From assembly GCA_002455955.1 (NCBI GenBank), contig DKLZ01000016.1, positions 1-64,000 of the forward strand: a stretch of DNA of 64,000 nucleotides, written 5' to 3'. The DNA is from Dehalococcoidia bacterium UBA6627 (lineage in GTDB: Bacteria > Chloroflexota > Dehalococcoidia > UBA2979). The notes below the pieces were generated by a model. The model had not been told where the DNA came from. It saw only the letters and a list, made by a program, of their open reading frames with translations, and did not search any database. Positions 37,070-46,023 of this stretch are shown here, one piece after another. Both the position numbers and the translations under genes were made by a program. Positions within the stretch are counted from its first letter, which is position 1. The number at the start of each line of letters is the position of its first letter.

Positions 37070-37999
37070 CTAGTTTTTGGTCAAATGCCCGAAGCGATGT
37101 CTTAAGAACACGGCGATCGTGTTCATCGTGAGTAAGACGAATAGCAGTACGAGAATCCCGCTCGCAGCGAGATCTTGGAAATCAGCTTGTGGGCGTGAAG
37201 TCCAGCTGTAAATTTGAATTGGCATCGCTGTGAATGAATCGAGAACGCCGGATGGCGTGAAAGCGACGAAGGTAAAGGCGCCGAGGACGATCAACGGTGC
37301 GGTTTCACCAATCGCTCGAGCGATTGCGAGAATTGTTCCAGTCATGATCCCTGGTAAGGCTTGAGGAAGTACATGGTGTTGGATGGTCTGCCAACGCGTC
37401 GCGCCAAGTCCGTAGGACGCCTCTCGGGTCGATGAAGGAACAGCCTTGATAGCTTCCTGTGCGGCGACGATCACTACGGGAAGTATCAGTAGCGCTAACG
37501 TCAGAGAGCCAGCCAGTACTGAACGTCCGAATCCTCCGAAGTCTGGTCCGATTCCGACCGTTCCTCGGACGAATAGTTGTAGCCCGAGCAACCCGAATAC
37601 GATTGAGGGGACACTGGCAAGATTCGAAACGTTAATTTGAATAAGTGAAGTCACGCGATTTTTCGAAGCGTATTCCTCTAGGTAAATTGCTGCTCCGACT
37701 CCGAGGGGGAATGCCCAGAGCGCGGTGAAAGTGATGAGCCAGATGCTCCCCCACAGAGCTGATTTGAAGCCCGCTAATTCTGGTTTACGAGACGGGAAAG
37801 AGTTTAGAAAGTCTAATGAGAGAAAACGTACGCCGTCGCGTGCAACTTCAAAGAGTAGGACTGCAAGGAGGACGACACCGATCGTCGTACCGATCATCGC
37901 GAGTGCAACAAAGAGTGTGCCTGTTAAATGTCGAGCACGTAATCGCACTCGGAACTGAGATGAAGTGATTCGTTTTGTCGGTTGTTCTGGACTACTCAT
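37070..37999 (-). CDS. pstA: Phosphate ABC transporter permease PstA
   Basis: Inner-membrane permease subunit, 309 residues, pairing with PstC. About six hydrophobic helices are visible, starting with TGTLFVALAMIGTTIGVVLL. The conserved ABC-permease coupling loop is EASYGLGATRWQTIQHHVLPQALPG, split over the EAA-type region near residues 195-220. IAGE-like GETAPLI follows. Its start overlaps the pstC stop by 4 bp (ATGA), so the two permease halves are translationally coupled. Confidence 0.93.
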   Translation of the reverse strand: MSSPEQPTKRITSSQFRVRLRARHLTGTLFVALAMIGTTIGVVLLAVLLFEVARDGVRFLSLDFLNSFPSRKPELAGFKSALWGSIWLITFTALWAFPLGVGAAIYLEEYASKNRVTSLIQINVSNLASVPSIVFGLLGLQLFVRGTVGIGPDFGGFGRSVLAGSLTLALLILPVVIVAAQEAIKAVPSSTREASYGLGATRWQTIQHHVLPQALPGIMTGTILAIARAIGETAPLIVLGAFTFVAFTPSGVLDSFTAMPIQIYSWTSRPQADFQDLAASGILVLLFVLLTMNTIAVFLRHRFGHLTKN

Positions 38000-38928
38000 T
38001 CGTACCGTTCCCGAAACTTGGAGACGATTCGTGCACTGAGCAGGTTCATAATCATTGTCATCGCGAACAACGTCATTGCGATTGCGAAGATTGTGCGGAA
38101 TTCGATAGTGCCATGAGGAGCTTCACCCTGCGTCACTTGGACAATGTAAGCAGTCATTGTCTGAACACTCTCTAGTGGATTGAGTGTTAAGTGTGGAGTT
38201 GCTCCAGCGGCTACGGTGACCGCCATCGTTTCACCGACTGCGCGTGAGATAGCAAGAATGTACGACGCAACGATCCCGCTGAGTGCTGATGGGAAGGTGA
38301 CTCGGGTAATAACCTCGAACTTGGTGGCACCAACCCCATACGCGGCTTCGCGAAGGGATTCGGGCACTGCACGGAGAGAATCATCCGAGATCGATGAGAC
38401 CATCGGTACGGTCATGATTCCAACAACGATCATTGCTGATAATGCATTGAAGATCCCGACATCTGGAAGCCAGCTGTCACGCAGCAATGGAGTAATAAAG
38501 GTAAGTGCGAAGAATCCGTAGACAATAGTTGGTATGCCAGCCAAGACCTCAAGAATAGGTTTGATAATGCTGCGTACTTTTGGTGAGGCGTATTCAGCGA
38601 GAAAGATTGCACTGAGTGTGCCTACAGGTATCGAAATAAAAGACGCTCCCACTGCAATCATCAATGTCCCAAGGATCAGTGGAAGCACACCGAAATTTCC
38701 GGAAGCTGGCGTCCAGCGCGTACCCGTCAGGAAATCGACCGGGTGGATTTCACGGAAAAAACTTAAGCCTTCACTGAACAGGATTACGACGATTCCAACA
38801 GTGGTGAGTACGGTTACCGCTGCGCATCCGAAGAGTACAGCGGCGATCACTCGCTCAGTGAATTGCTGACTGCGTCGGTGTCCAAACCGCTGCGGTCTGC
38901 CTGGATTGACAACCGCAGTGGTACTCAC
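37996..38928 (-). CDS. pstC: Phosphate ABC transporter permease PstC
   Basis: Inner-membrane permease subunit, 310 residues, with six or so helices; the first is VIAAVLFGCAAVTVLTTVGIV. Typical PstC features are the periplasmic FLTGTRWTP segment after helix 1, FLAEYASPKVR, and the cytoplasmic EAA-type loop REAAYGVGATKFEVI, then AVGETMAVTVAAGATP. It lies about 55 bp after pstS in transcription and overlaps pstA by 4 bp. The gene order pstS-pstC-pstA-pstB is the standard one. Confidence 0.93.
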   Translation of the reverse strand: MSTTAVVNPGRPQRFGHRRSQQFTERVIAAVLFGCAAVTVLTTVGIVVILFSEGLSFFREIHPVDFLTGTRWTPASGNFGVLPLILGTLMIAVGASFISIPVGTLSAIFLAEYASPKVRSIIKPILEVLAGIPTIVYGFFALTFITPLLRDSWLPDVGIFNALSAMIVVGIMTVPMVSSISDDSLRAVPESLREAAYGVGATKFEVITRVTFPSALSGIVASYILAISRAVGETMAVTVAAGATPHLTLNPLESVQTMTAYIVQVTQGEAPHGTIEFRTIFAIAMTLFAMTMIMNLLSARIVSKFRERYE

Positions 38929-38983
38929 CTTTAGTTCCCAGTACCGGGGGTTGAGTTCTGTCGAATAGGTACAGGTTTAGCAA

Positions 38984-39898
38984 TCAATGCGAATGCCCCC
39001 CGAGTGCGTCCTCGAACGCATGCCGTGCTTCGGCTCGTTGCTCGGACGACGGAGCTGTGTAACCGGCTTCACTAATCAGATAATCGGTATCGTCGCTTAA
39101 GTGGTACCGAATGAAGTCTTGGACATAGTCCTTTTCAATCAACGCTGAGTTTCTAGCGTAGATGAACAATGGGCGTGCCAACGAGTAGCTGCCATCTGAG
39201 ACGGTTCCGTCGTTCGGCAGTACGCCGTCTACCGCAAGCAATTTCAGACGATCAGCATTCTCAGTGTAATAGGCGTATCCGAAGTAGCCGATGGTGGATT
39301 TTCCTCCAGAGATACCGATCACGAGAACATTGTCATCGGATGAGGCAGTGTAGTCCGCACGAGACAATCCTTCGTGACCGTTTATTTCGTCTGTGAAGAA
39401 GTCGAATGTTCCAGAGTCAGTGTCAGGTGCGAAAATCTCGATTTCCGAGTCAGGCCACGCTGCGTTGACTTGATTCCATCGAGTAATCTTTCCTTCTGCT
39501 TCTGGCTCGAAAATCATCTTCAGTTGCTCGCGGGTGATTCCATCTGATAAGAAATCGTTCGATGAGCTAGTGACGATTGCTAGACCATCAAGACCTACTA
39601 GTATTTCGGTGAATGCGATTCCTGCATCGGCACAAAGTTTAGCTTCTTCGGGCTTGATCGGGCGTGAGGCGTTTGAGATATCTGTGTCACCAGCACAGAA
39701 TTTCTTCAATCCACCACCTGTTCCGGATACGCCAACCACCACACGTGTGTTTGGATTGATTGAACGGTACTCCTCAGCGACTGCTTCGGTGATTGGGAAG
39801 ACTGTGCTGGATCCATCGATAGTGATGGTTCCGCTACTGGCTGCACTACTACTGGTTGAAACATTATTGTCGTTTCCACCGCATGAAGTCAGGAACAA
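38984..39898 (-). CDS. pstS: Phosphate-binding lipoprotein PstS (5' start unresolved)
   Basis: Periplasmic or surface phosphate-binding protein of the Pst system. The mature part has TITIDGSSTVFPITEAVAEE, GVSGTGGGLKKFCAGDTDIS and SNASRPI, the usual phosphate-contact segments. The boundary given is the last in-frame NTG (TTG), but this falls inside the signal peptide: codons just upstream read KAITLLGTTSILAAAL, leading into the lipobox LTSC. The frame stays open upstream to a stop at 40073-40075, yet contains no ATG, GTG or TTG there. A rare start (such as ATT, ATA or CTG) or a sequence error must explain it. Identity of the protein is certain; its first codon is not. Confidence 0.92.
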   Translation of the reverse strand: MFLTSCGGNDNNVSTSSSAASSGTITIDGSSTVFPITEAVAEEYRSINPNTRVVVGVSGTGGGLKKFCAGDTDISNASRPIKPEEAKLCADAGIAFTEILVGLDGLAIVTSSSNDFLSDGITREQLKMIFEPEAEGKITRWNQVNAAWPDSEIEIFAPDTDSGTFDFFTDEINGHEGLSRADYTASSDDNVLVIGISGGKSTIGYFGYAYYTENADRLKLLAVDGVLPNDGTVSDGSYSLARPLFIYARNSALIEKDYVQDFIRYHLSDDTDYLISEAGYTAPSSEQRAEARHAFEDALGGHSH

Positions 39899-40113
39899 GG
39901 CCGCCGCAAGGATGGATGTTGTACCGAGAAGCGTAATTGCTTTTGTATGTCTGTGACGCGTGGGGGAGTGTATTGAATCGGGACCGTTGTGTTGAGTTCT
40001 TTCACGTCGTGTAATTCGAAAAAAATTGATGATTCTCTCTGACTTTCTATGTTTCTTGTTCAGTGGTTCAGGTTAGACATGGTTGTTCTGATTTCAAGTG
40101 TAATGATTAGCAC

Positions 40114-40125
40114 AACACATGTGTT
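40114..40125. promoter_or_regulatory. 12-bp perfect palindrome in the pst/aquaglyceroporin divergent region
   Basis: AACACATGTGTT is a perfect 12-bp palindrome lying in the divergent gap between pstS and the aquaglyceroporin gene. It could be a regulator-binding site. A single palindrome of this size may also occur by chance in about 490 bp. Confidence 0.3.
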
Positions 40126-40182
40126 TCGAGATTAAGGGTCTCGTCTGATTAGGTATTTCCTCTTTCAACTTTGTGTCTACAA

Positions 40183-40208
40183 TCACAATTCATGATGAAG
40201 GATTGTGA
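40183..40208. promoter_or_regulatory. Inverted repeat TCACAAT-N12-ATTGTGA
   Basis: Seven-base arms TCACAAT and ATTGTGA, perfectly complementary and 12 bases apart, lie 180 bp before the aquaglyceroporin start. It may be an operator or a short hairpin in a leader RNA. I do not see clear Pho-box direct repeats. The rest of the 325-bp stretch 40063-40387 shows no gene. Confidence 0.3.
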
Positions 40209-40387
40209 GATAGAGGCAAGTAGAAAAATCTGATATTTGCAGGCATTGTTTTGCTTGTGTTTCGGAATTGTCTCAGAGGTGATTGCGGTATCTGAGAATC
40301 CTCTTATATGGGAGACCTAGGTGGTAAGTAGTGGGCATCGTTCGGTACGTCCTCGACATTATCATTCACGATTCAGGAAGAAATTAG

Positions 40388-41212
40388 ATGCGTGCATATC
40401 TGGCTGAGTTAGTTGGTACTTTCATTCTGGTGCTATTTGGCACAGGATCTGTGGCCGCTGCGGTTTTGACTGGAGCCCAGGTCGGACTATGGCAAGTAGC
40501 CGTCGTGTGGGGCTTCGGTGTCTCACTAGCGATCTTTGTCACCCGGAATGTTTCCGGCGCCCATCTCAATCCAGCGGTGACATTAGCTTTTTCAATCTTG
40601 CGCCCTCAGGAATTTCCGCGCCGGCAGTTACTCCCCTACTGGGGCTCTCAGTTGCTAGGTGCAATTTTGGCTGGTGCTGTGGTGCTCGCGATTTTCAATC
40701 CATTCATCGAACGATTCGAATCGGAACACGGCTTGGTTCGCGGCGAGAAGGGTAGTCAGGCGTCCGCTATGGTCTTCGGGGAATATTTCCCCAACCCAGC
40801 GCTTTTTGGGACAGGCTCAGACGCGTTTGAGTTGGTTTCTCCTGCGATGGCTGTGTCCGTCGAGGCTTTTGGCACTGGCGTACTGGTATTTGTGATATTT
40901 GCCCTTGTTGATCCTCGAAATCTAGGAAAACCCGCAAGCTCGATGGCGCCATTTTTTATCGGTTTCACTGTTGCTGCGCTGATAAGTCTTTTTGCTCCAG
41001 TCACTCAGGGTGGCTGGAATCCAGCGCGTGATTTAGGGCCTAGGATCGTCGCATTCCTCGCAGGTTGGGATTCGGTGGCAATCCCTGGGCCACGCGATGG
41101 ATTCTGGGTGTATATCGCGGGACCGCTTCTTGGTGGCCTAGTCGGTGGGGGACTCTATGATTGGCTCATCCGTTCAACGAGGCCTGAAACTGCCTCAGGT
41201 ATCGATCACTAA
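40388..41212 (+). CDS. Aquaglyceroporin (MIP family, GlpF-like)
   Basis: Six-helix membrane channel of 274 residues. Both pore motifs are present: NPA in GAHLNPAVTLAF (Asn61) and NPAR in GGWNPARDLGPRI (Asn211). The Asp after NPAR and the long external loop with FGEYFPNP are marks of glycerol-conducting channels rather than pure water channels. Such channels also pass arsenite and other small uncharged solutes. Its place is notable: it faces away from pstSCAB and is followed 84 bp later by phoU on the same strand, so it could be controlled with phosphate uptake. That link is inferred only from position. Confidence 0.9.
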   Translation: MRAYLAELVGTFILVLFGTGSVAAAVLTGAQVGLWQVAVVWGFGVSLAIFVTRNVSGAHLNPAVTLAFSILRPQEFPRRQLLPYWGSQLLGAILAGAVVLAIFNPFIERFESEHGLVRGEKGSQASAMVFGEYFPNPALFGTGSDAFELVSPAMAVSVEAFGTGVLVFVIFALVDPRNLGKPASSMAPFFIGFTVAALISLFAPVTQGGWNPARDLGPRIVAFLAGWDSVAIPGPRDGFWVYIAGPLLGGLVGGGLYDWLIRSTRPETASGIDH

Positions 41213-41296
41213 GCACTGCGTCGATTCACTTTTCCCAAGGTGATATAGCAACATTAGTGGAGAGTGACTGAGGTTAGATAGTAAGGTATTGGTCCT

Positions 41297-41992
41297 ATGG
41301 TCACCCCAGAACCACAGTCACACGGCGAACTTCGCGAGCGATTCCATCAACAGCTCGCCGAACTTCAGGAAGCCCAGCTCGGCATCACTACGATGGTGGA
41401 TCGAGCTATCCAGCAATCGCTTGACTCACTGATCAACCGCGATGAAGCACTCGCACACGTTGTGATTGCGGAAGACAACTTAATAGACGAGGCTGCGTAC
41501 GGACTTCAGAACCAATGTGTTGTCTTGCTCGCGCAGCAAGGACCGCTTGCCGGTGATCTTCGTCTCGTCGTGTCAGTGACTGCAATTGCTTCCGAGTTGG
41601 AGCGTATGGGCGACCATGCGGAAGGTATTGCCAAAATCGTAGTGATGATGCAAGGCGAACCCCTCATTAAGCCTCTGGTTGATATTCCTAAGATGGCCGA
41701 GAAGGCACGTAAGATGATGAATGATTCGGTACAAGCGTTCATCAACAAGGATGTCGATAGCGCCTATGCCGTGAGTCGTGCTGACAATGAAGTCGATGAT
41801 CTTTATTCAACTGTCTACCACGATCTTATTCAGGTGATGGTAGCTAACCCAAGTGCGATCGAGCCGGCTACTCACTTGTTGTGGGTCGCACACAACCTCG
41901 AACGAATTGCTGATCGAGCTACCAACATTGCTGAGAGAGTGGTCTACACCGCTACTGGCGAGCTACCTCACATGGATACTTCTAACTACTAG
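41297..41992 (+). CDS. phoU: Phosphate signalling regulator PhoU
   Basis: Cytoplasmic regulator of phosphate uptake and signalling, 231 residues, all helical, made of two repeated three-helix halves. Each half has a metal-binding E/DxxxD-type motif: ERMGDHAEGIAKIV near residues 97-110 and LERIADRATNIAERV near 201-215. It acts with PstSCAB and a sensor kinase to report phosphate status. Here it is separated from the divergent pst genes by the aquaglyceroporin. No PhoR/PhoB-type genes are in the window. Confidence 0.93.
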   Translation: MVTPEPQSHGELRERFHQQLAELQEAQLGITTMVDRAIQQSLDSLINRDEALAHVVIAEDNLIDEAAYGLQNQCVVLLAQQGPLAGDLRLVVSVTAIASELERMGDHAEGIAKIVVMMQGEPLIKPLVDIPKMAEKARKMMNDSVQAFINKDVDSAYAVSRADNEVDDLYSTVYHDLIQVMVANPSAIEPATHLLWVAHNLERIADRATNIAERVVYTATGELPHMDTSNY

Positions 41993-42175
41993 ACTTCGTT
42001 CCTACTGGAGTGCTTGTGAGGTAACCATCGGTTATCTGTTCGCTACCTAATCTTCGATGCTTCTTCGCGGTGTAGTATCGTGCTCTTCGACTAGTACAGG
42101 TTACGTTTATTGAGCAGTGGTGAAACTTTATCTGGCTTCATCTTGTTCGCAAACCACTGAAGGCAGGAGCTCTTG

Positions 42176-42961
42176 ATGTGCTTTTCATATCAATCGAAAC
42201 CACCAATTGTACCGATTGCGGGTGCAGCAATTGACACCGAGGACGTGACGATTACAGCAAGCGATGGGAATTCCTTTGCTGCTTTTGTTGCTCGGGCAGA
42301 AATGCCGCTCGGACCAGCACTAGTCGTTATGCCCGATGTCCGAGGCTTGTTCCCGTTCTACGAAGAATTGGCAATGCGTTTTGCTGAATATGGGTACGAC
42401 TCGATAGCTATGGACTACTTCGGCCGCACCAATGGTGCTGAAAAGCGCGACGCAGATTTCGAATGGAAAGAACCGATATTCCAAACCACATTCGATGGTG
42501 TCAAAGCGGACGTTGGAGCCTGTGTGAATTATTTGCGATTGGCATCTGATGACGAGGAACGCAAAGTTTTCACTGTGGGATTTTGTTACGGCGGTAGCTC
42601 CTCGTGGGCACAATCAGCGAATAGTCATGGTTTATCAGGTGCTATAGGTTTCTATGGGCATCCGACGCGGGAAGGGCCTCCACCGGGTGCACCAGCGACT
42701 ATCGATCTCATTTCTCAATTCGAGGCTCCAATTCTTGGCTTGATGGCAGGAGCGGATCAAAACATTCCGCGGGCTGAGGTTGAGAAGTTTGAAATGGCGT
42801 TGGAAGCAGTTGAGCATCCTCATGAGATTTACACCTACGACGGTGCTCCACACTCATTCTTTGATCGTGGATTCGAGGAATATGCCGGCGAATCGACGGA
42901 TGCTTGGAATCGAGTGCTTCGATTTATAGAGCAGCATTCGACGGTGGAAGCAAGCATCTAA
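42176..42961 (+). CDS. Dienelactone hydrolase-family protein
   Basis: Alpha/beta hydrolase of the dienelactone hydrolase family, 261 residues. The nucleophile elbow is GFCYGGSS, with Cys137 as nucleophile in place of Ser, as usual for the family. The Asp is in LMAGADQNIP and the His in GAPHSFFDR. VVMPDVRGLFPFYEE is the typical early strand and turn. The family opens dienelactones in chlorocatechol breakdown, but many members have other, unknown ester or lactone substrates. The ATG used lies behind an AGGAG site; a TTG just upstream is less likely. Confidence 0.88.
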   Translation: MCFSYQSKPPIVPIAGAAIDTEDVTITASDGNSFAAFVARAEMPLGPALVVMPDVRGLFPFYEELAMRFAEYGYDSIAMDYFGRTNGAEKRDADFEWKEPIFQTTFDGVKADVGACVNYLRLASDDEERKVFTVGFCYGGSSSWAQSANSHGLSGAIGFYGHPTREGPPPGAPATIDLISQFEAPILGLMAGADQNIPRAEVEKFEMALEAVEHPHEIYTYDGAPHSFFDRGFEEYAGESTDAWNRVLRFIEQHSTVEASI

Positions 42962-42999
42962 TTTCAGGGAACTTTTGTCACTAAGGGATAGGATTTCAG

Positions 43000-43908
43000 A
43001 TGCAATTCAGCGTTTGGCCAAATCATCCAGGCGTATGGGAACCGCTACTAAACTTTGCTGACCATGTGGAACAGAGTGGTTGGGATGGTTTGTGGTTAGC
43101 CGATCACTTTATGCCGAACCAAGAAGATAATAGTGGGCCGACCGGAGAAGCTTGGACTGCTCTATCAGCGCTGGCTGCCAGAATCCCGCGTATTCGTTTG
43201 GGTACCATGGTCACTGGTAATACATATAGGCACCCAGCAGTGCTTGCCAAAATGGCAGCACAAGTCGATGTGATTAGTGATGGCAGACTAGTGCTTGGGA
43301 TTGGCTCAGCCTGGCAGCAAAACGAGCACGAAGCTTACGGTATACCGTTTTATACAGTTGGTAGCCGTTTGCGGCGGCTCGAGGAGGCTGTACAAGTCAT
43401 CCGAAGTTTGTTTACCAACGAGCGAACGGATTTCAGTGGCAAGTTCTACCAAATTACCGACGCTCCACTAGCACCGAAACCGCTTCAACCTTACGGACCG
43501 CCGTTGTTAATCGGTGGTGGTGGTGAGAAAGTGACCATGCGGATAGCTGCTCAGTATGCGGATGAATGGAATGTCTGGGGAGATCCCGAGATATTGCGGC
43601 ACAAGATCAGCGTGTTAGAACGACACTGCGAAGATCTAGGACGCGATCCGGATCTAATTCGTAAGTCAGCCAATGCCATGATTCACATCACTGATGATCC
43701 AGCGGACGCTGAACGGATACGTGAGAAGAATCCGCGTTCGCTTTCCGGATCGGTCTCGGAGATTCAGGCATTGATACAGGAATACGCAGAAGCTGGTGTT
43801 GATGAGTTGGTTGTGCCGATTTTTCGATTGCGAGCCGATCGGAACGCGGATCGTGCGAAAGAAACAGCGGACCAATTCCAACGAGATATAGCTTCAGCGT
43901 TTAAGTAA
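43000..43908 (+). CDS. LLM-class flavin/F420-dependent oxidoreductase
   Basis: Luciferase-like TIM-barrel oxidoreductase of 302 residues using FMN or F420. The pattern FADHVEQSGWDGLWLADHF, RLGTMVTGNTYRHPAVLAKMAAQVD, VISDGRLVLGIGSAW and GGGGEKVTMRIAAQYADEWN is that of the F420-type subgroup. Marine SAR202-like genomes are known for many members of this superfamily, believed to oxidise resistant organic matter; this fits but is not proof. It follows the dienelactone hydrolase gene by 38 bp and may be co-transcribed with it. Substrate and flavin remain open. Confidence 0.88.
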   Translation: MQFSVWPNHPGVWEPLLNFADHVEQSGWDGLWLADHFMPNQEDNSGPTGEAWTALSALAARIPRIRLGTMVTGNTYRHPAVLAKMAAQVDVISDGRLVLGIGSAWQQNEHEAYGIPFYTVGSRLRRLEEAVQVIRSLFTNERTDFSGKFYQITDAPLAPKPLQPYGPPLLIGGGGEKVTMRIAAQYADEWNVWGDPEILRHKISVLERHCEDLGRDPDLIRKSANAMIHITDDPADAERIREKNPRSLSGSVSEIQALIQEYAEAGVDELVVPIFRLRADRNADRAKETADQFQRDIASAFK

Positions 43909-44019
43909 GATATACCAGACTCACACTGCTGTGTGGTGACTTGGATGACGAGGATCGATGTATTGTTCCGGTTGTGCGGATGTCTAGTCGATTACCTCAC
44001 CGAGTGATTGTAGGTCGGC

Positions 44020-44481
44020 ATGGCTGAACTAATGGTCTCGAAGATCGAGAACAATCGTGAGTTGACTCTCGCCCTTAAGATCAGGCGCCTGGTTTTCATC
44101 GACGAGCAGGATGTCCCTGAAGCTGAGGAAATCGATCGTTTCGATGCTGTGCCGGCTGTCGTTAAAGACTGTATCCATGTGCTGGCATGGCTCGATTCTG
44201 AGCCGATTGCTACTGGTCGATTACTGATCGATGAGCCACCCTCTGAACTTGCACACATCGGTCGAGTCGCAGTGCTCGCGGAACATCGTGGTACTGGAGT
44301 TGGGCGTGCACTCATGACAGCGTTACATGATGAAGCACGAAGTCTCGGTCGCCCCGGAACCACGCTTGCGGCACAGCTTCATGCTGTACCGTTCTACGAG
44401 CGTCTCGGCTATATAGCGCGAGGCGAGGTGTTTCTTGATGCAGGAATTGATCACCGGTGGATGGATCTTAATTTTCGGTAA
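44020..44481 (+). CDS. GNAT-family N-acetyltransferase (YjcF/ElaA-like)
   Basis: Single-domain GNAT protein of 153 residues. The early segment LRxxVFIDEQDVP (ending EAEEIDRFD) is characteristic of the YjcF/ElaA branch. The acetyl-CoA loop is VLAEHRGTGVGRALM near residues 87-101, and the last part has HAVPFYERLGY. The acceptor is unknown. It stands about 110 bp after the LLM gene and converges on the acyl-CoA dehydrogenase gene. Confidence 0.87.
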   Translation: MAELMVSKIENNRELTLALKIRRLVFIDEQDVPEAEEIDRFDAVPAVVKDCIHVLAWLDSEPIATGRLLIDEPPSELAHIGRVAVLAEHRGTGVGRALMTALHDEARSLGRPGTTLAAQLHAVPFYERLGYIARGEVFLDAGIDHRWMDLNFR

Positions 44482-44590
44482 CGCTTGCAAGACTTTAGGT
44501 GTCGCTGTGTCTGAACTCCCACCACACCCCGAAGCGACCAACAGGAACGTCAGCACAACTTCGCACTTCCTCATGATTGGAGTCTGTCAT

Positions 44591-44605
44591 CCCCTCTGAA
44601 AGGGG
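44591..44605. terminator. Short G/C hairpin between convergent genes
   Basis: CCCCT-CTGAA-AGGGG forms a five-base-pair hairpin with a 5-base loop in the gap between the GNAT gene and the convergent acyl-CoA dehydrogenase gene. No run of T follows on either strand, so a classical terminator is only weakly supported. Confidence 0.25.
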
Positions 44606-44626
44606 GTAGGGGCGACACCGGATCAC

Positions 44627-45799
44627 CTACCCGTAGAGACGACGCATTACGCGATATATGTTGTTGCGCTGTACTTCATTAGCGCCTTCGTATATGCGTT
44701 GTACTCGATGGTCACGGTAGATTCGTTCGATTGCTGATCCGCGTATGTAGCCGATGCCTCCATGCATTTGAAGTGATCGGTCGATTGTCTCTTCGGCAGC
44801 TTCCGTCACGAAGGTCTTACAGATTGATGCTTCTGACTCGATGTTCTCTCCAGCGTCAGACATGAGAGCGGTTCGGTATGTAATCGACTCTGCTGTGTAG
44901 AGAGAGATTTGCATATCAGCGAGAGTGTGTTGTGCCACTTGCTGGTCGCCCAGTGTGCCTCCGAAAAGTTCTCGTTGATGGGCATATTCCCATGCTAATT
45001 TCACTGCTTCCTTCGCCATTCCCAGTGATATCGCAGCTATTCCAATGCGTGATTGATTCAGTGTGCTAAGAGCATGTTGGAGTCCAGTGTTTTCGTCACC
45101 AATCAGTCGGTCACGGTCGATGCGAACGTTGTCATACACAATTTCGGCAGTGTCCGAAGCACGGATACCCATCTTATCTTCGAGACGGACTATCTCTAAG
45201 CCTGGAGTGCCAGCGTCAATTACGAATAACGAGATGCCTCGGCCGCGTTGCGCAGGATCGGTTTTCGCGAACGTGACAAAATATTCAGCGAGCTGGCCGT
45301 TGGAGATAAAGTTCTTCTGTCCATTGATGACGAAGTTATCCCCGTCAGCAAGTGCAGCAGTGGCCATTGCTGGAACATCACTACCAGCACCAGCTTCGGT
45401 GAGGCAGAAAGCGCCCACTCCTTTTCCCTGTGCCATCGGGGTCAGGAAGCGTTTCTTTTGTTCGTCGCTTCCTGCAACCGCGATCATGCGTGCGGCGAGC
45501 CCCGAAGATGCGGCAACGAGTACAGCTGTTGAGGCATGCGCTCGGGCGATCTCTTCCTGAACGATAGTGAAGCCAATCTCGCCCATCGCTGATCCGCCCC
45601 AACGTTCTTCGAACGGAGCCCCGAAATATCCGAGTTGTCCGATTTTGTCGATTAAGCTGCGGTCGATTGCACCGGCCTCCTCCATCTCATCTACTCGAGG
45701 TCGCAGTTCCCGGGTAGCGAAATCTCGAACAGCGAGTCGAAGTGGATCGATATGCTCAGGGAGTTGTACGACCATTAAGAGCTCCTTAGGTTTCGACAA
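44627..45799 (-). CDS. Acyl-CoA dehydrogenase
   Basis: FAD enzyme of 390 residues that introduces the alpha-beta double bond in acyl-CoA esters and passes electrons to ETF. Signatures are GAFCLTEAGAGSD near residues 129-141, the FINGQKNFISNG-type strand, and the carboxyl-terminal MHGGIGY and RIYEGANEVQR, where the Glu of YEGANE (about residue 371) is the catalytic base. The family usually has YEGTNE, so a Thr is Ala here. The ETF genes for its electrons may be those at 28.7-30.4 kb. The chain length it prefers cannot be told. Confidence 0.93.
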   Translation of the reverse strand: MSKPKELLMVVQLPEHIDPLRLAVRDFATRELRPRVDEMEEAGAIDRSLIDKIGQLGYFGAPFEERWGGSAMGEIGFTIVQEEIARAHASTAVLVAASSGLAARMIAVAGSDEQKKRFLTPMAQGKGVGAFCLTEAGAGSDVPAMATAALADGDNFVINGQKNFISNGQLAEYFVTFAKTDPAQRGRGISLFVIDAGTPGLEIVRLEDKMGIRASDTAEIVYDNVRIDRDRLIGDENTGLQHALSTLNQSRIGIAAISLGMAKEAVKLAWEYAHQRELFGGTLGDQQVAQHTLADMQISLYTAESITYRTALMSDAGENIESEASICKTFVTEAAEETIDRSLQMHGGIGYIRGSAIERIYRDHRVQRIYEGANEVQRNNIYRVMRRLYG

Positions 45800-46023
45800 G
45801 ATCAGGGAAAAAGTTATCTGCGAATGTGTTTCATGTCACCCGATTCGATCGATAACACTATGTAATGGAGATATAAATCGCGGTCACTTGGTTCACGAGT
45901 TGAATAAATATTCCTACGCGATTAGTTGAATGCCACCTACTTTCGCCGTGCGATGCTTTGCTATCGTAAGGTAGAGATTCGATCGCCCTTTCCGATCGCT
46001 GATGATAAAGAGAGACAGTGATT

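Noticed and set aside
44323..44574. Minus-strand frame whose first residues look like a lipoprotein signal peptide (VLTFLLVASGC)
   Set aside because: After about 30 codons it runs antisense through the clear GNAT gene and shows no domain. It may be a remnant of a lipoprotein gene in the 145-bp gap, but there is not enough to call a gene or pseudogene.
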